DNA of 64,000 nt from NCBI RefSeq assembly GCF_964199755.1, contig NC_133896.1, positions 98,022,200 through 98,086,199 of the forward strand. The letters run 5' to 3'. The stretch comes from Larus michahellis. Taxonomy: Eukaryota; Chordata; Aves; Charadriiformes; Laridae. Numbering within the stretch: the first letter of the stretch is position 1; each line of letters starts with the position of its first letter. Shown here one piece after another: positions 1 to 11,899 of this stretch. A model generated the notes under the pieces. It ran no database searches and was not told where the DNA came from. It saw nothing but the letters and a program-made list of their open reading frames with translations. The translations under genes were made by a program, and so were the position numbers.

Positions 1-307
1 CCCACTGACGGCCAAAACTTGTTTAGCAAGCTCTAGGCCCTGGTTCCAAATCAGCACATTACATAGAAGGCTGTTATTTTTAAAGTAATTCTGACACCTA
101 TAAAACTTTGCAGGGTAACAGCTGGCTTTCATTTGCTGACCATGTCCAAATTATCCTGGATAGTTTTAGAGTCTATTGGTTGGGGTTTCTTACCCAAGAC
201 AGATTGGAAAAGAACTGAAGCACTCAACATCAGTAGCTAGTTACAGACTCCATTTTTTTTTGCCTCTCTTTCTTTACATTCTTACTTTATTCATATTTTC
301 TGTCTAG

Positions 308-402
308 ACTATTGGGAACCTAAGTTAGCCCGATTAAACAATTATGGAACATACAATGCTTGGAGCACTACAATGAACAAAGAACAACTCCCTTGGATCC
401 AG
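308..402 (+). CDS. F5: F5 exon: start of C1 domain
   Basis: Acceptor TCTAG at 303-307 and donor GTATGG at 403. Two bases finish a split codon, then 31 codons from [11 protein letters not shown] to PWIQ. The loop between NAWS and PWIQ is two residues shorter than in human. If the human exon count holds this is exon 20 of 25. Confidence 0.93.
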
Positions 403-3400
403 GTATGGTTTATTCAGCGAGTGCTTGACCATCATTGAGCCTGGGTATGACCATACAATCCTGTGTTGTGATTTTCCTGCAACTTATTTTGAAAGGTCGA
501 GCTGCTCTTGTTCTTGCTGAGAACACTGCTGGGGAAAACTGAAAAGATGCAGCAAGCTTGATTGGTGGTACCGTAAACTGTCCGCCTTCCCTCAAGTAAC
601 CCAGTCTCTACTGCTGTTGAGGCCCGTTGACTGGACAGTTACCCTCACAATTTAGATTGTAACTGTTTTGTAGGCAAATGGAGTGATTCTTTCTATTACT
701 TCCCTCCCCCACCCCCGTCTACCTTACAGTATGGATTTGTATTTATGTATGTTTGGTGATCACTTAAAGTGTAATACTCTCAAACATTGCGTCAGATAGT
801 TTTGTATTTGTTTGGTTTGGATGCTTCTATGTCCAACTTGACGTAGCACAGCGTGGCTTCACAGGGAAATTAAGCTTATAATTGTGGCTTCAAGGACATC
901 ATTCAGTCAACTCACTTCTTCCACGTTTTTCTTCCATTCCAATAATTTTTGCACCAGATCCCTAAATTGTGTGCAAATTGGTTAAGACGGTTGATTTCTT
1001 ACAAACCTCATTAAAATTGGCAGCTGGGAGGAAAGACTCCAAGTAGTGTTGCAATGTAAGTTCAACAAGTGGCTGTTATGTTTGGCTTGCTAACATTTGA
1101 CATGCTAGCAAGTTAGTGAAGGTCAAGTAGGGGGAGAAGGTTGGGGGATCTGATGTGGAACTGGAAAGAATGTTGGGAAGAGAAAGAATTTGATAGGAGG
1201 CATTGTAGTGAGAAGCTGAGGCTACTGCAGTAAAGCGTGGAGGGCAAATCCCAAGAATGAGTTTCACTGCTGATAGGAACACCTTGCTGATTTGATTTTA
1301 TGTGCTAAGTTTTTGGATTTGGTATCAGGAGGAATGGTGGCTTTTCAGCACTTCAGAATGTCACATTCATTTTTTCAGACTGGATATCCAAAACTAGAGG
1401 CAGCTTAGAAAATGTGAGCCTTTAATTTCTCTACTCTCATTTTGCCTATCTGTAAAATGAGGATAGCACACTTCTGCCTATCACAGACACAGATATTTTT
1501 GAGGTATCTTTGTGGTGCTGTGCTGAACACTGTAAAATGGCCGCTGAAATTAAATGCACACCCAAATGAAATGAGAGAGACAGCATTAATTTGGACTCTG
1601 TCATTTGCTTGTGTTCCTCCCTGAGGGTTAGTGTTGTGGGTTTTAAAATGCAGAGCTCAAAGCTAGGCCAAAGAAAGAAACAGATTTCACTGTGCATTAT
1701 TGGCATTATAAACACTGTTTGCTGTTCCTAGGTGGACTTTCAAAGACAAGTTCTGTTAACTGGGATACAGACACAGGGAGCCAAGCAGTTTTTAAAGTCC
1801 TTGTACATCCAGAAGTTCTTTATTGTTTACAGCAAAGACAAACGGAAGTGGAGCATCTTCAAAGGAGACAGCTCTCCAGCAGAAAAGGTCTGTATGTGCC
1901 ATAGGGGTTGTGACAACCTCGGTGGCATCATTGGATGATGCAGTGAGGTGACAGTTTTATGTTAAAAGATAGTGGAAGACCTTCAGAGATTTAATAATAC
2001 AGCTTGAGGCCCCAAAGGAAATTTAGCAATCTAATCAAATTCAGACCAGAAGACAAATTATAAGATGAGGAACCTTCTAGACTGGCATTTAGATTGGCCC
2101 TGTGACCTTGACTATATAGTCTCCCTACTTTTATTTCCTAAGCCCATATCAGCTTCTTGAAGCAAGCAGGAACCCGAACTGAAAATCGGGCCTTACCTCA
2201 TTTGGGACTAAATCCTCCTTCCTCTACCTCCCTTCCTGTTGTCACAACAGTTGAATGTTAAACTCTGAATTGCCTGCAGAAGGCCTGTGTAATAAGTGTA
2301 GCCATACCCTGCAAGAGATTCATTTTATGCCCAACCACTCCAGCCCTACCTATTGCAGCTCCCTTCAGTTTACCCTGAGGTTTCTGTGGTACAAGTCCCA
2401 AATCGAAAACTTGTCTCTTACCTCTCCTTTTGCCACCTCCTTACAGACTTATATGGTGAATAGAAATGGGCTGCTTATTTGAACTGCTGCCTTCAGGCAC
2501 TCCCAAATATGCTGAGACAGGACCATGAAATATTTCAAGTTGCCCTGCAGCACAGGGTGCTCCATCACAATGGATGGGGTCAATGGCATAAAGAAAGACT
2601 ACTTTTGTAACAGAGCAGTTTTCAGCATCCAGGCTTGTGTTTGCATTTAATTAACGATATGTGGATATTTTTTGGTTTCGTTTTTTTTTTTCCCAATAGA
2701 TTTTTGAAGGTAATTCCGATGCCTATGGGGTAAAAGAAAACGTCATCGATCCCCCTATTATAGCTAGGTACATCAGAGTCTACCCAACCGAGGCCTACAA
2801 CAGGCCTACTCTTCGCATGGAGCTTCTGGGCTGTGAAGTAGATGGTAAGAATGGGTCGTGCTGGTGCTTCCTTTCTGGCAGATTTTTTTTACCTAATATG
2901 TTAAATTAAGCTAAAATTGTGTGTGTTCTCAATTCCAACATTGTTGTTTAGGCTGTGGCTACTTGGATGAACTGGAGATAACATGGTACTTCTCTTAACA
3001 GGTTGCTCTTTGCCACTTGGAATGGAAAATGGAGAGATCAAGAATACCCAGATAAAAGCCTCATCTGTTAAGACATCCTGGTTTAACACATGGGATCCTT
3101 CACTTGCTCGTCTCAATCAGAAAGGAAAGATTAACGCCTGGCGAGCTAAGGTAACAAGTAAAAAATAGGGACAACAGCAGGACAGTCACAGTTAATAAAT
3201 CTGTGCTGCCTGCGTGCTCATGCATTTCGTGCATGTTGGGTCCAGTGCCAAGTGTGACAGGGGAACTTCACAGCTCTTCATCCATCCTTTCAGAAGAAGC
3301 TCATTCAACTCTTCCAGTAGCGAACTTGTTGAACTTGTGGCAACAGCAATGAAAGCATATTTTGAGATGGATGGGGTCCTCTGGGCCAGACCCTGCAGCA

Positions 3401-5100
3401 CTTCCCTGCAGAGATAGCCCTTTTAATTTCAGGAGATGAATGCGACTTGAATATTTGGCTCAAACGGGTTAAAGAAACCCTTCCTGGGTTGGCTTATAGG
3501 CAGTGCAGCTTAGTGGATCTGGGGGTGGATGACCTTCCACAAGGTGTGTGAATTCTTGTGTCTTCAAAATGGAGCTGCATTTCTTTCCAAAACACCTTGA
3601 GATTTGCTGGAAGCTACTGTTTTGTATAAGCTTTTGGTATTAGTATTATGTATTACATTTTAATACTGGAGATAAATCTGTGTTATTTTTTGTTATATAT
3701 TGGACATTAGTTGGAAATTAAGACACCAAATACACTACCTGCAGTGAAGAAGTTAATTGTACGGGCCACCAAGAATGCTTGTCACTTCTGCCTCAGCTTT
3801 ACTCTTCTGCACTTTGATGCAGTTATGATGCATTTTGATGCAGTTTTAACTATCTTTAAACAGGATTTTTCACTTAAGCAAATACAGACAGAGACATGTT
3901 TTTTAATAGACAACTCTTTGTCAATTGTAGTTAAACAACAACCAACAGTGGCTGCAAATTGATCTCCTCACAATTAAGAAGATAACTGCTATTGCTACCC
4001 AGGGCGTGAACTCCATGACTTCTGAAAACTTTGTGAAAACTTATGTGATCCTATACAGCGACCAAGGCTCAGAGTGGAAATCCTACACAGACAGTTCAAG
4101 CTCAGTGGCAAAGGTATTGTCCTCAGCTCAGGCAATTGTATCATCTTTTGGTTGTAAATGATGAGCACGGTCAAGGCCCAAAGGCAGAATACCTGGCCAA
4201 AGAGATATTCTGACAGGACTTAAAATGCTGGGGAGTTGGGGTTACTGCAAATAACGTCATAATATCCATCTGATTTTGATCATAGTAATTAACTCTAATA
4301 AGAAGAAAGAACCACAAATCTGTAGAGAATGCACTCAACACTGTGATAAAGGGAGCTGACACTATTTGTAAAGGAGGACATTTAATTTGAATGCATGAGA
4401 ACATTTAATTTGAATGAAGAATAGTTTTCTCAGGACCTCTCTTCAGCTTTTTTTTTTTTATTTCTGCCTTGATTTTGTAGTGAAATTAAAGTTAGCGAGC
4501 ACTTTTGCTGTAGCAGAGCTGGAGAGCTCTGGATACCCACAGAGCGGACATGATGCTTCATATAGTCATCCGTATCACCTTACACCAACCTAAACAACAA
4601 GGGCTATTAGCAGAGGTAAAATAAGGGAAGATTGGTTTCTTTTTAGTCCATCCAAATTAGAATGGAAAATTTTGTGGTGTGGATGGAAACAAAGGCTGTT
4701 TAATTCATTCAGACTTGGGTATTGTTGGCATGAACTAGCTTTGACCCAGCATTTTAGGAAGAGACTGTACGTGGTCTTATGTAAAATCAGAAATGAGCCA
4801 ATCCATCTACCCTGGATGGCTAATGCAACAGCTTGGAACAATTTTTGAAAGGAAAAGCAGGGGTTTTTAAAGTGCTGCCTTTTAACTAATTGTGTGTTTG
4901 TGTATTTGCAGGTTTTCTTGGGTAATGAAAACAGCAGTGGGCAAGTGAAGCATTTCTTTAACCCACCCATACTGTCCAGGTTTATCCGCATTGTTCCAAG
5001 AACATGGTATAATGGTATTGCCCTCCGGGTAGAACTCTATGGCTGTGATTTTGGTGGGGGTCTACCTGTGAAAAGGACTGACAGGTCTGGGAGCTCTTAA
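308..5100 (+). CDS. F5: Coagulation factor V, C-terminal part (C1 and C2 domains)
   Basis: Factor V is a plasma cofactor; as factor Va it binds factor Xa on phospholipid and speeds prothrombin activation. Only the 3' part is in the window. Coding exons are 308-402, 1732-1887, 2700-2844, 3002-3150, 3931-4113 and 4912-5100, all with AG/GT borders and consistent phases, giving about 304 residues plus one split codon. The peptide follows the human C1 and C2 discoidin (F5/8 type C) domains closely: [11 protein letters not shown] and GIQTQGAK in C1, [31 protein letters not shown] and GCD in C2. The cysteines of GCSLPLG and YGCDF should close the C2 disulphide. Human WW in the first C2 membrane spike is WF here, and the protein runs about 15 residues past the human end. 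Factor VIII and MFGE8 have related domains, but identity and gene neighbours favour F5. Confidence 0.95.
403..1731 (+). other. F5 intron between the two first C1 exons of the window
   Basis: Intron bounded by a GTATGG donor and a CCTAG acceptor. Apart from the MIR-like fragment I see no structure or coding signal. Confidence 0.7.
1417..1475 (-). repeat. MIR-like SINE fragment in an F5 intron
   Basis: The stretch ending TATCTGTAAAATGAGGATAG is the antisense of the conserved MIR core (CTGTAAAATGGGGATAATAA in antisense consensus). It is short and worn. Confidence 0.5.
1732..1887 (+). CDS. F5: F5 exon: C1 domain core
   Basis: Acceptor CCTAG before 1732, donor GTCTGT at 1888. Fifty-two codons in phase 0, from [16 protein letters not shown] to SSPAEK, match human VDMQKEVIITGIQTQG onward. 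Confidence 0.94.
2700..2844 (+). CDS. F5: F5 exon: end of C1 domain
   Basis: Acceptor CAATAG after a long T tract, donor GTAAGA at 2845. Encodes [42 protein letters not shown] and the first base of a Gly codon. The Cys in LLGCEVD is the expected closing cysteine of C1. Confidence 0.95.
3002..3150 (+). CDS. F5: F5 exon: start of C2 domain
   Basis: Acceptor AACAG at 2997-3001, donor GTAACA at 3151; the intron before it is only 157 bp. Encodes (G)[14 protein letters not shown] through INAWRAK. It carries the first C2 membrane spike, KTSWFNTW, where human has KKSWWGDY. Confidence 0.95.
3931..4113 (+). CDS. F5: F5 exon: C2 domain core
   Basis: Acceptor TTGTAG, donor GTATTG at 4114. Sixty-one codons in phase 0: [44 protein letters not shown]. 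The unpaired Cys in human ITQGCKSL is Val here. Confidence 0.95.
4114..4911 (+). other. Last F5 intron
   Basis: Intron with a local tandem duplication of about 25 bp near 4379-4420 (ACATTTAATTTGAATG occurs twice). Nothing else is recognised. Confidence 0.7.
4912..5100 (+). CDS. F5: F5 last coding exon: end of C2 and tail
   Basis: Acceptor TTTGCAG before 4912; the stop TAA is 5098-5100. Encodes [42 protein letters not shown] and then a Gly/Lys/Arg/Ser tail, [15 protein letters not shown], that human factor V lacks (it ends GCDIY). Confidence 0.94.
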   Translation, partial: VFLGNENSSGQVKHFFNPPILSRFIRIVPRTWYNGIALRVELYGCDFGGGLPVKRTDRSGSS

Positions 5101-5819
5101 CCCTTTGGCAATTGTCATGCAGAACAACAGTAGTATTTTTTTTAAACCCTTAAAACAATCATACTTAATAGTTTGGATGTATGCCTCCTCAAAGGACCTT
5201 AATGTTTTGCCAGCAAGAATTGAGAGAGATTTCTCCGGCAGATGTTTCATTCCTACAAATACACCCTTTAGAAAACATCTTCTTTCCTCTGGGAAGAAAT
5301 AGTAGTCCCTTCTGATTTATATTGTCACTTCTTCATTCTAACCAGTACTCTTACCTTTTACTTAAAATTAAGTTCTAAATACCTAGGGATGGAAACCTTG
5401 GCCTTAATCCTAAGCCCTGATTATCTCCATTTTTGTTATGCCTCTGCAGCACAGAGAGGGGGTAAAAAGCTACAGCAGGTGGATGTTCTCCATACGTAGG
5501 GCTGAGAGGGAAAACCAATGCAGATACAGAGCTGTGGTGCTGCATTCCAGCAATGCCTTGGTAAGAAATGATTGTAGGGGTGGCCTTGCCACCACGTGTC
5601 TTTCATCTGCACTGTGACAAAGGTGGAACGCATCCCAGCATTGAGGCGTGTGCAACTCTGTCTCGGAGGGTGTGGGTTTGCGTTATTGATTTGGTTCTTA
5701 CGTACCCAGCACACCTGAAGTGCCGTGGATTTCACATAATTCATCTTTGGTGCCCTGGCAAGGAAGGTGGAGTCAGCAATATCTTTCCTTCCAAGAAAAG
5801 AGAAGGGGAATGACTTAAC

Positions 5820-5895
5820 CTGGATTACAGCAGGTCATGGAATGGCAACGGTGGAACCAAAGTGAGAACCCAGAATTCCTGACATTCAGTCCCAT
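5820..5895 (+). repeat. MIR-like SINE fragment (3' part)
   Basis: Resembles the MIR segment around AGAACCCAGGAGTCCTGACT; here GAACCCAGAATTCCTGACAT is followed by CAGTCCC. Short and diverged. Confidence 0.4.
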
Positions 5896-6373
5896 ACAAA
5901 CTTTAGGAGCATAGGGAAGGGGAGCTTCCTTGAACAGGAAGGCGTTGAGAACCATAGCTGTTCAGTGAGAATACAACCTGGTGGTGGCAGAGGAGGGTTA
6001 AATGAAACTGGGTAATAGAAACATCTGCATCTTCTTTACCATTTACCTCTGATAGTGTTTTCACTAAAGGAACTACTCTTGTGCATAGACCATACATAGA
6101 TTTATTATTTTTTCCACAGGATGACTACATCTAGTGAAAATATATACACAGACCACAAACTCATTATTCCAGCAGAGTTTTAGCTAAGCTTTCAGTAGTG
6201 TCTTTGGCTTCTATCCTGTAAATTGTTTAATTGCAGATCTTCCACTTATCACACTAGGTACCATTCGGCAGGATGGATTATTCGAAGTATTTTGTCTTGG
6301 ATAACACTATATGAGGTTCAAAGTTATTTCAGTAGTTTTTCAATTCTTGTATCTTACAGACTATGCGTTTCAA

Positions 6374-6379
6374 AATAAA
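6374..6379 (+). terminator. Candidate F5 poly(A) signal AATAAA
   Basis: First canonical hexamer after the F5 stop codon, in an A/T-rich stretch that contains three more copies within about 420 bp. Confidence 0.45.
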
Positions 6380-7017
6380 GGTATAAAATGGGAGTGAAAA
6401 AAGTATAAAAAATAAACAAATATTTTCTTTTTTTTACTACATCACAAACTTGTCATTTTTCACTGGAAAATAAAGATAATATTGTAGCATGAAAAAAAAA
6501 TCAACATTTTATTTTGTGTATTTGCCTTGGCAGATTAGTGAAAATTTGCATCATGAAAGTAAAATTTTCAGCTTCATGGGAACTTTCAGTGCTAGTTAGA
6601 ATTAATTTCAAATGGTGAAAAGGTGTGAGTAATTGCTTCATCTTAAAAGAACATTCTTAATATTAATAGCAGTGCTTAATTTATTTTTGTTTGAGACAGC
6701 CATGCCATGAAATTGCAATACAAGCCCTATCCGCTAAAAAGAAAAAATGTAAACTTTGGAGTCAGGTTTTACCCTAGAAAAGAGATAATAAATGCTTGCT
6801 AATTTCAGCAGAACCAATATTTTGTGTGGTAAGTGCTAAACTATTTATGTTTAAGAAGGCCATGATCTTAAAGGTTCTAAATAAGTAATTAGTTTTTTAT
6901 ATGTATGTATGACTGTATGTAAAGTTAGACAAATGCAAAATTGATTGCAGGAGCCTGACCCAATACATCTGCATCAATTTTACAAGCTGGAGATTGTACT
7001 TCTGCTCACTAATGGAT

Positions 7018-8079
7018 AGGACTTCGGCCGGCTGTCCTGGTTGTGTCCCTTGCCCAACCTCTTGTCTACCCCCAGCTTACTCACGGGCAGGGCAGAGGCA
7101 GGGAAAAAGAAAAGGCTTCGACGCTGTGCAAACACTGTTCAGTAACAGCTGAAACACTTATATATTGTCAGCACTGTTTTAGTCACAAATCCAAACCATA
7201 ACACTCAGTGGGCTGCTACCATGAAAATTAACCTCAGTGCATTGCTGCTCCAGTATGTCCAGTGCAGCAACAGCAGCAGTGCCTGGGCCCTGTGCCAGCC
7301 TAGGCAGGTGGCTGTTGCTGTTAACAAAATCTTCCCTGGCACAGCAGAGTAAGGTGGTAAGGGCCACAATAAACAGCAAAAATCCAAAACAGCCACTAAC
7401 AAGCGCCAAACTCGGATATACAGTAAGGCAAGCAAGCACAGGACCACCTAGCAAGCTCTGATCACATGTTGTTATCTCAAAGTCCTCTTGCCCCACATTG
7501 AATGCCAAAAAGGACTGTGGTGGGTTGTCCCCAGCTGGCAGCTCTAGTCCCCCACTCTGTCACTTGCCTTCTCCCCCTGACCCCTCCCACAGGCAGGGGG
7601 AAAGAATTGGAAGGGCAAAAGCAAGACAAACTAGTGGGCTGATATAAAGGCAGTTTAATAAGCGAAGCACAGCTGCATGTGCAAGCAAAGCAAAACAAGG
7701 AATTCATTCACCAATTCCTATCTGCAGGCAGGTGTTCAGCCACTGCCTGGCAAGCAGGGCCTCGGCACACCTCACAGTTACTTGGAAAGACAAACACCAT
7801 AACACTCAAAAACCCCCCTTGCTTCTCTCCCTTTCCCCCAGCTTTTCTCGCTGAGCACGATGTCGCATGTCCCAGCTGTGTCCTCTCCCAGCTTCTTACG
7901 CACCAGCAGCCTGCTGCTGGTGGGGAAAAAAGAGAAGGCCTTGGCGCTGTGCAAATACTGTTCAGCAACAGCTAAAACATCGATGTGTTATCAACGCTGT
8001 TTTAGTCGTGAATCCAAAGCACGGCACCGTACGGACTGCTATGAAGAAAATTTACTCTGTCTCAGCCAGACCAGGTGCA
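7018..8079 (-). mobile_element. Decayed endogenous retrovirus: LTR, short internal remnant, partial LTR
   Basis: A fossil provirus read on the minus strand. A nearly full LTR (about 7516-8079) is followed by a remnant of about 290 bp (7226-7515), then a piece matching the first part of the same LTR (about 7018-7225). Both LTR copies share the U3 region with GCTGTGCAAA and CTGTTCAG. Next to the LTR 3' end, near 7490-7507, a stretch resembles a lysine-tRNA primer-binding site. The LTR text belongs to a family common in birds; the class is unsure (ERVK-like binding site, but related LTRs are often listed as ERVL). Almost all internal genes are gone and it is plainly broken. Confidence 0.65.
7516..8079 (-). 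repeat. LTR of the decayed provirus (5' copy on minus strand)
   Basis: About 564 bp. Its outer part reads like the widespread avian LTR opening (CTGAGACAGAGTAAATTTTC on minus) and its inner end is CCCACCACA. I could not find a matching target duplication. Confidence 0.65.
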
Positions 8080-10157
8080 CAAAGTGTTTTCAAATGCAAA
8101 TGGGGGAGCGAATTCTTGGTCCATGTTTACAGCAAGGAAGATGTGAAAACCTATCTGTACTAGGTCTGCTAAACGAAAGGTAAGTGAGGATTAGTGAGCT
8201 CACAGATGACTGGAAAACAAAGAATTTCTATCAATTTTATGAAGCAGCCAGCTTAGATTGACTCTGCTAATGCTCTTGGAAATTTGTAGTTAAACCAGTC
8301 TTGCACAACCTTTCCCACACTGTGGAATTAAATTCTGTATATGTTGAAATTATTTGCAAAATACACAAGGAGAGCAAGAATTCCTGCAGTTTTCTCAAAC
8401 CAAAGAATAAAGACGTACATCACAGCATGAAGGTTAGCAAACGCAAGCTGGTTCGGACTGAGGGAGAAATGTGGTGCCAGTGTTCAGAGTATTCACATCT
8501 GGCCAATAATTTCTTCACTCGCAAATCTGGGTGGATGCCTTCACGCAGGCCTTTTGATCCAAAGGTCCAAAGTTAACTGCCTGTAGCCTCAAACAGCATT
8601 GTAATGGAGTTGCTGCCCTCTAATGCTCGTTCCAGCTTCCAGGAGGCCTCAGCGTGCCCAAAGCTGACTATCTGCAGATGACAATAGCATATGGATGGCT
8701 GTGCTTGAAGCCTCGTGCTTTACTCGCTAGGTGCCACAAAGCGTTTCCTTTTGCTTTCCAGAGGTGGTGGCTGTACTCCTTCGTGCAGAAGTTGTGAAAC
8801 TGGTTGTGTCTGCGCTTGGATTGGAAGTGAGGTTGAAGTACACGTGAGGACAGTTGAGTGGCTCTAAAGTAGTTACTGACAGCAGCACCCACCACAGCAG
8901 TTTCTTCACACCCTGGTGCGTTAGTCCAGTACTCAGCCAGGTTTGTACAGACTGCCTTCTGAAGTCTAAAGCTGATTCAGGCAGGCTTATATGAATCAGG
9001 TAGCAAACCTCTTGCTTATAGAGAAGATGTAACCTCCGTTTTTGCTAATTTTTCTGCTTGTAGTCCTGACCATAAGGGCTGTTACTGCAGGGGTAGCTGG
9101 ACTGAAGCTGAGTCAGCCCACCTTCACCAAGGTTTCCAGGAGTTTGCAAACTGGGTGGTTCCCGTCACACCACCGGCGTAGCAAAGCGTAATGGACACAT
9201 GAAGCTGTTTAGTACCCATGGATTAAAGTCAACACGGATCATGTTTCTGTGCTCACTGTCTCAGAAACCTCCTGAGCTGTGTGCATCAAAAAGATGCAAA
9301 GGTGAATCTGGATCTTGGGGCACTTCACATACTAGATCAGTGAGCATGCATGGGAAAAGTACGCACGTGTAAAGCACCAGGAGAACTCTACAGAAAAAGC
9401 ATCGAGTAGGAATCTGGTCAGGACTCCAGACAACTATCCAGTGTTTTGAGCACCCTCCAGCACCCTCTGACACGGCCATGAACAATGGTGAGTTGATCAG
9501 AGTTTTAGGACTGTGCTGAGACAAAAAGAGGGCTTGCAACCTCACAAGAAGTGATGCTCAGGAGGTATCTCTCATGACAGGAAAAGATCTTTTGGACAGA
9601 TACCTGAAGGAGGAAGGTAAAGGCTGTGTGCATGGCCATATATGTGCTAGGAAAGACTGCTTATTAATATGTTACTGTTTAGCACCATAGGAATGAGATG
9701 CAACGCTGTCCTGGGGTGACTGACTGCCATTTCGTGTGAGTCAGTCGTGACACTTAATCAGTGTTGAATATTCCTCTTCTTGCTCTCACTCCTATGTTTC
9801 GTTTTGTTATGTTTAGTCACGCTAACTGTACATCATAACCTGTTTCTCCACCTACACTTTCCTATCATTGCTGTGCCCCGTTCTCCATTTGTTTGTTACA
9901 CCCAGTACTTGCATCATGCTTTAACTACAATAATGTCCTCCAGGTAGGGACTCCATCTTCTTGAATGTTTGTACAGCACTCTCCAGAACAGGCCATGGGA
10001 TCATTCTCAGCGTTCCTGGGCACATCTGTAATACCGTTCCTAATGGAAGCAATGCTACGTTAAGCCCACTGTGACCTAGATACGTCTAAAAGCACGAACT
10101 AATTCAGACCAACCTATGTGCTTCTACGTTTAATCAAACGACAGGATATGTTTCTTC
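8080..10157. other. Intergenic stretch, nothing recognised
   Basis: No gene, RNA gene or named repeat could be supported on either strand. Short open frames here (for example 8301-8576 and 9261-9545) show no family features. Confidence 0.5.
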
Positions 10158-10245
10158 TAGTCCAGTGGGAGGTGTCCGTGGCCATGGCAGGGGGGTTGGG
10201 ACTAGATGATCTTCAAGGTCCCTTCAAACCTAAACCATTCTATGA
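10158..10245 (+). mobile_element. CR1 LINE 3'-end fragment
   Basis: Matches the CR1 3' end: AGTGGGAGGTGTCC, CCATGGCAGG, GACTAGATGATCTTCAAGGT and CCATTCTATGA in order. Strongly 5'-truncated, as is usual for CR1. Confidence 0.85.
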
Positions 10246-11899
10246 CAAGTCTACTTGATCCACTGCTTGCTTTTCTTTATAACACCGCTATTGTACTTTC
10301 TTTTAGCACTTCCCATGAAAATTTGTCCACCAGTGACCCCTATTTAGCAGACTTTTCCATTTTTTCCCTATGTAGCCTACTGCAAAATATTTTTAAATGC
10401 TACGTCCATAATGGAAATGTATAGTGCTGTAAAACATGATCCATCTTAGACCAAGAGTTAAACTGATATCCTATGGCAAGTGATTCCACAAATTCAGCCA
10501 TAAATGCCTTATTTCCAATGGCTGTGTGCTTCAGCCTGCATTGTGCCAAACACAGAGCTTGCTATGGTGTGCAGGGCATGAAGAAATTCTCTGCCAGAGG
10601 TTTTTGGTAGCAGCCTGCCTCCTAATGACTCCTATAGTTTGGAGAGTTTTTCCTTAGGCTTCTGCAGGGCTTGATAGCTTGGATTTTACACTGGCTTCTC
10701 TATCAGCTATGTTCCAGTACGCTGCAGTACTGCTTTTTTTCCCCCCACGCACCACTCTCAGGACACACTTGATTTACCAGTCTTGTTGAACGCGAGAGCT
10801 AGCATGTATAGAGCTAGAGGTGATGAAAGCAGCGCTGGAGCAGATACGTGGTGGAACGCGTGGACATCAGGGCATGAGCTACAGGTAAAAAGCAGTGAAG
10901 TTTCTGAAAAATGAAAAAGATTAATTTGTGTTGAACTAGAGTACCAAAATACCTTGAACTTCCAGACTGTGTATAGTAAAATAGAAGCAGAAAATATGCT
11001 CTGCCCATGCTACAGAAAAGAGCTGTTGCATTCTTTTAGCAAGGGACCTTTTCATACAGGGCAAGGACAATCGATCAGATTATAGCCATACAGTTATGAA
11101 AAGGACTGATGACCTTCCCCTCACCTCTCTAAAATACAAAATTAGAACATACCCCTGAGAGTTTTCTTGCTTTCAAAAAGCTGGAATGGCTCCAGAATGG
11201 CTCCAAAAAAGCTGTGGCATTCAAAGAATATCCCAGCAGAATTTATACCTGTTTATTTTTTTAAGAAGGGAAGGAATTTTAAAGGAATTAACAAGAAGAG
11301 ATCAGCGAGGAAACCGAGTCAATTCTGTTGTCTTTCTTAACGCTTTTTAAAAAACATTTTATAAATAGTTTTTTACTAAATTACATAAATAGTAATTTAC
11401 TATTTTAGGAACTGATGTGGGAAAACACTGTATTCTTCCCTCCAGTGAAATTGCTTTGGTCAATTGACTTTGGTGCCAGGGGAACATAAGCTCTGTGCTT
11501 GCAGGACAGGGCTATCCTCTTGAAATTGGGTTCATATTTACGCAGCGTGTGGCATCATTGTCTGTCACAAACGAACCCTAGGAGAATAGGACGTAACAGA
11601 AATGAAGGCATACTATCTGAATAAATTAATCAGTGCCAGAGCCTTTAAATTAATCCTTTGTGGCTGCATGATATTTCTAAGTCTCCTTATGAGAGCCCCC
11701 AAATTATCAAAGGATCAATCAGAGGAACTAGAAAACAGACCTTCAAGGTTGTATCCAGTCTTCTGTTCTTACAGATAGCTACAATCTCAGGCTTTGATCT
11801 AAACTAATCATGTTTAATATCAGAAATAATATGGCTTTTGTTCTTACTACTTCTGTTGCATTTAATAGAGTCTACTTCCCCAAATTAATTACAAAAGGC
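10246..11899. other. Intergenic stretch, nothing recognised
   Basis: A/T-rich unique sequence with small local duplications (AATGGCTCCA twice near 11185-11210). No coding signal was found. Confidence 0.5.

Larger units (their letters stand above)
5101..7017 (+). other. Probable F5 3' UTR and flank
   Basis: There is no coding gene here. Candidate poly(A) signals AATAAA lie at 6374-6379, 6411-6416, 6469-6474 and 6787-6792; the first gives a 3' UTR of about 1.3 kb. Bases 5820-5895 resemble the 3' part of a MIR/CORE-SINE. The real cleavage site cannot be chosen from sequence alone. Confidence 0.5.

Noticed and set aside
1-307. Possible further F5 exon at the window start
   Set aside because: No frame matches C1 or A3 domain sequence; it reads as intron.
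7179-7508. A 109-codon minus-strand frame with a hydrophobic stretch
   Set aside because: It lies in the remnant of the decayed provirus and overlaps the primer-site relic, so I treat it as part of that fossil and not as a host gene.
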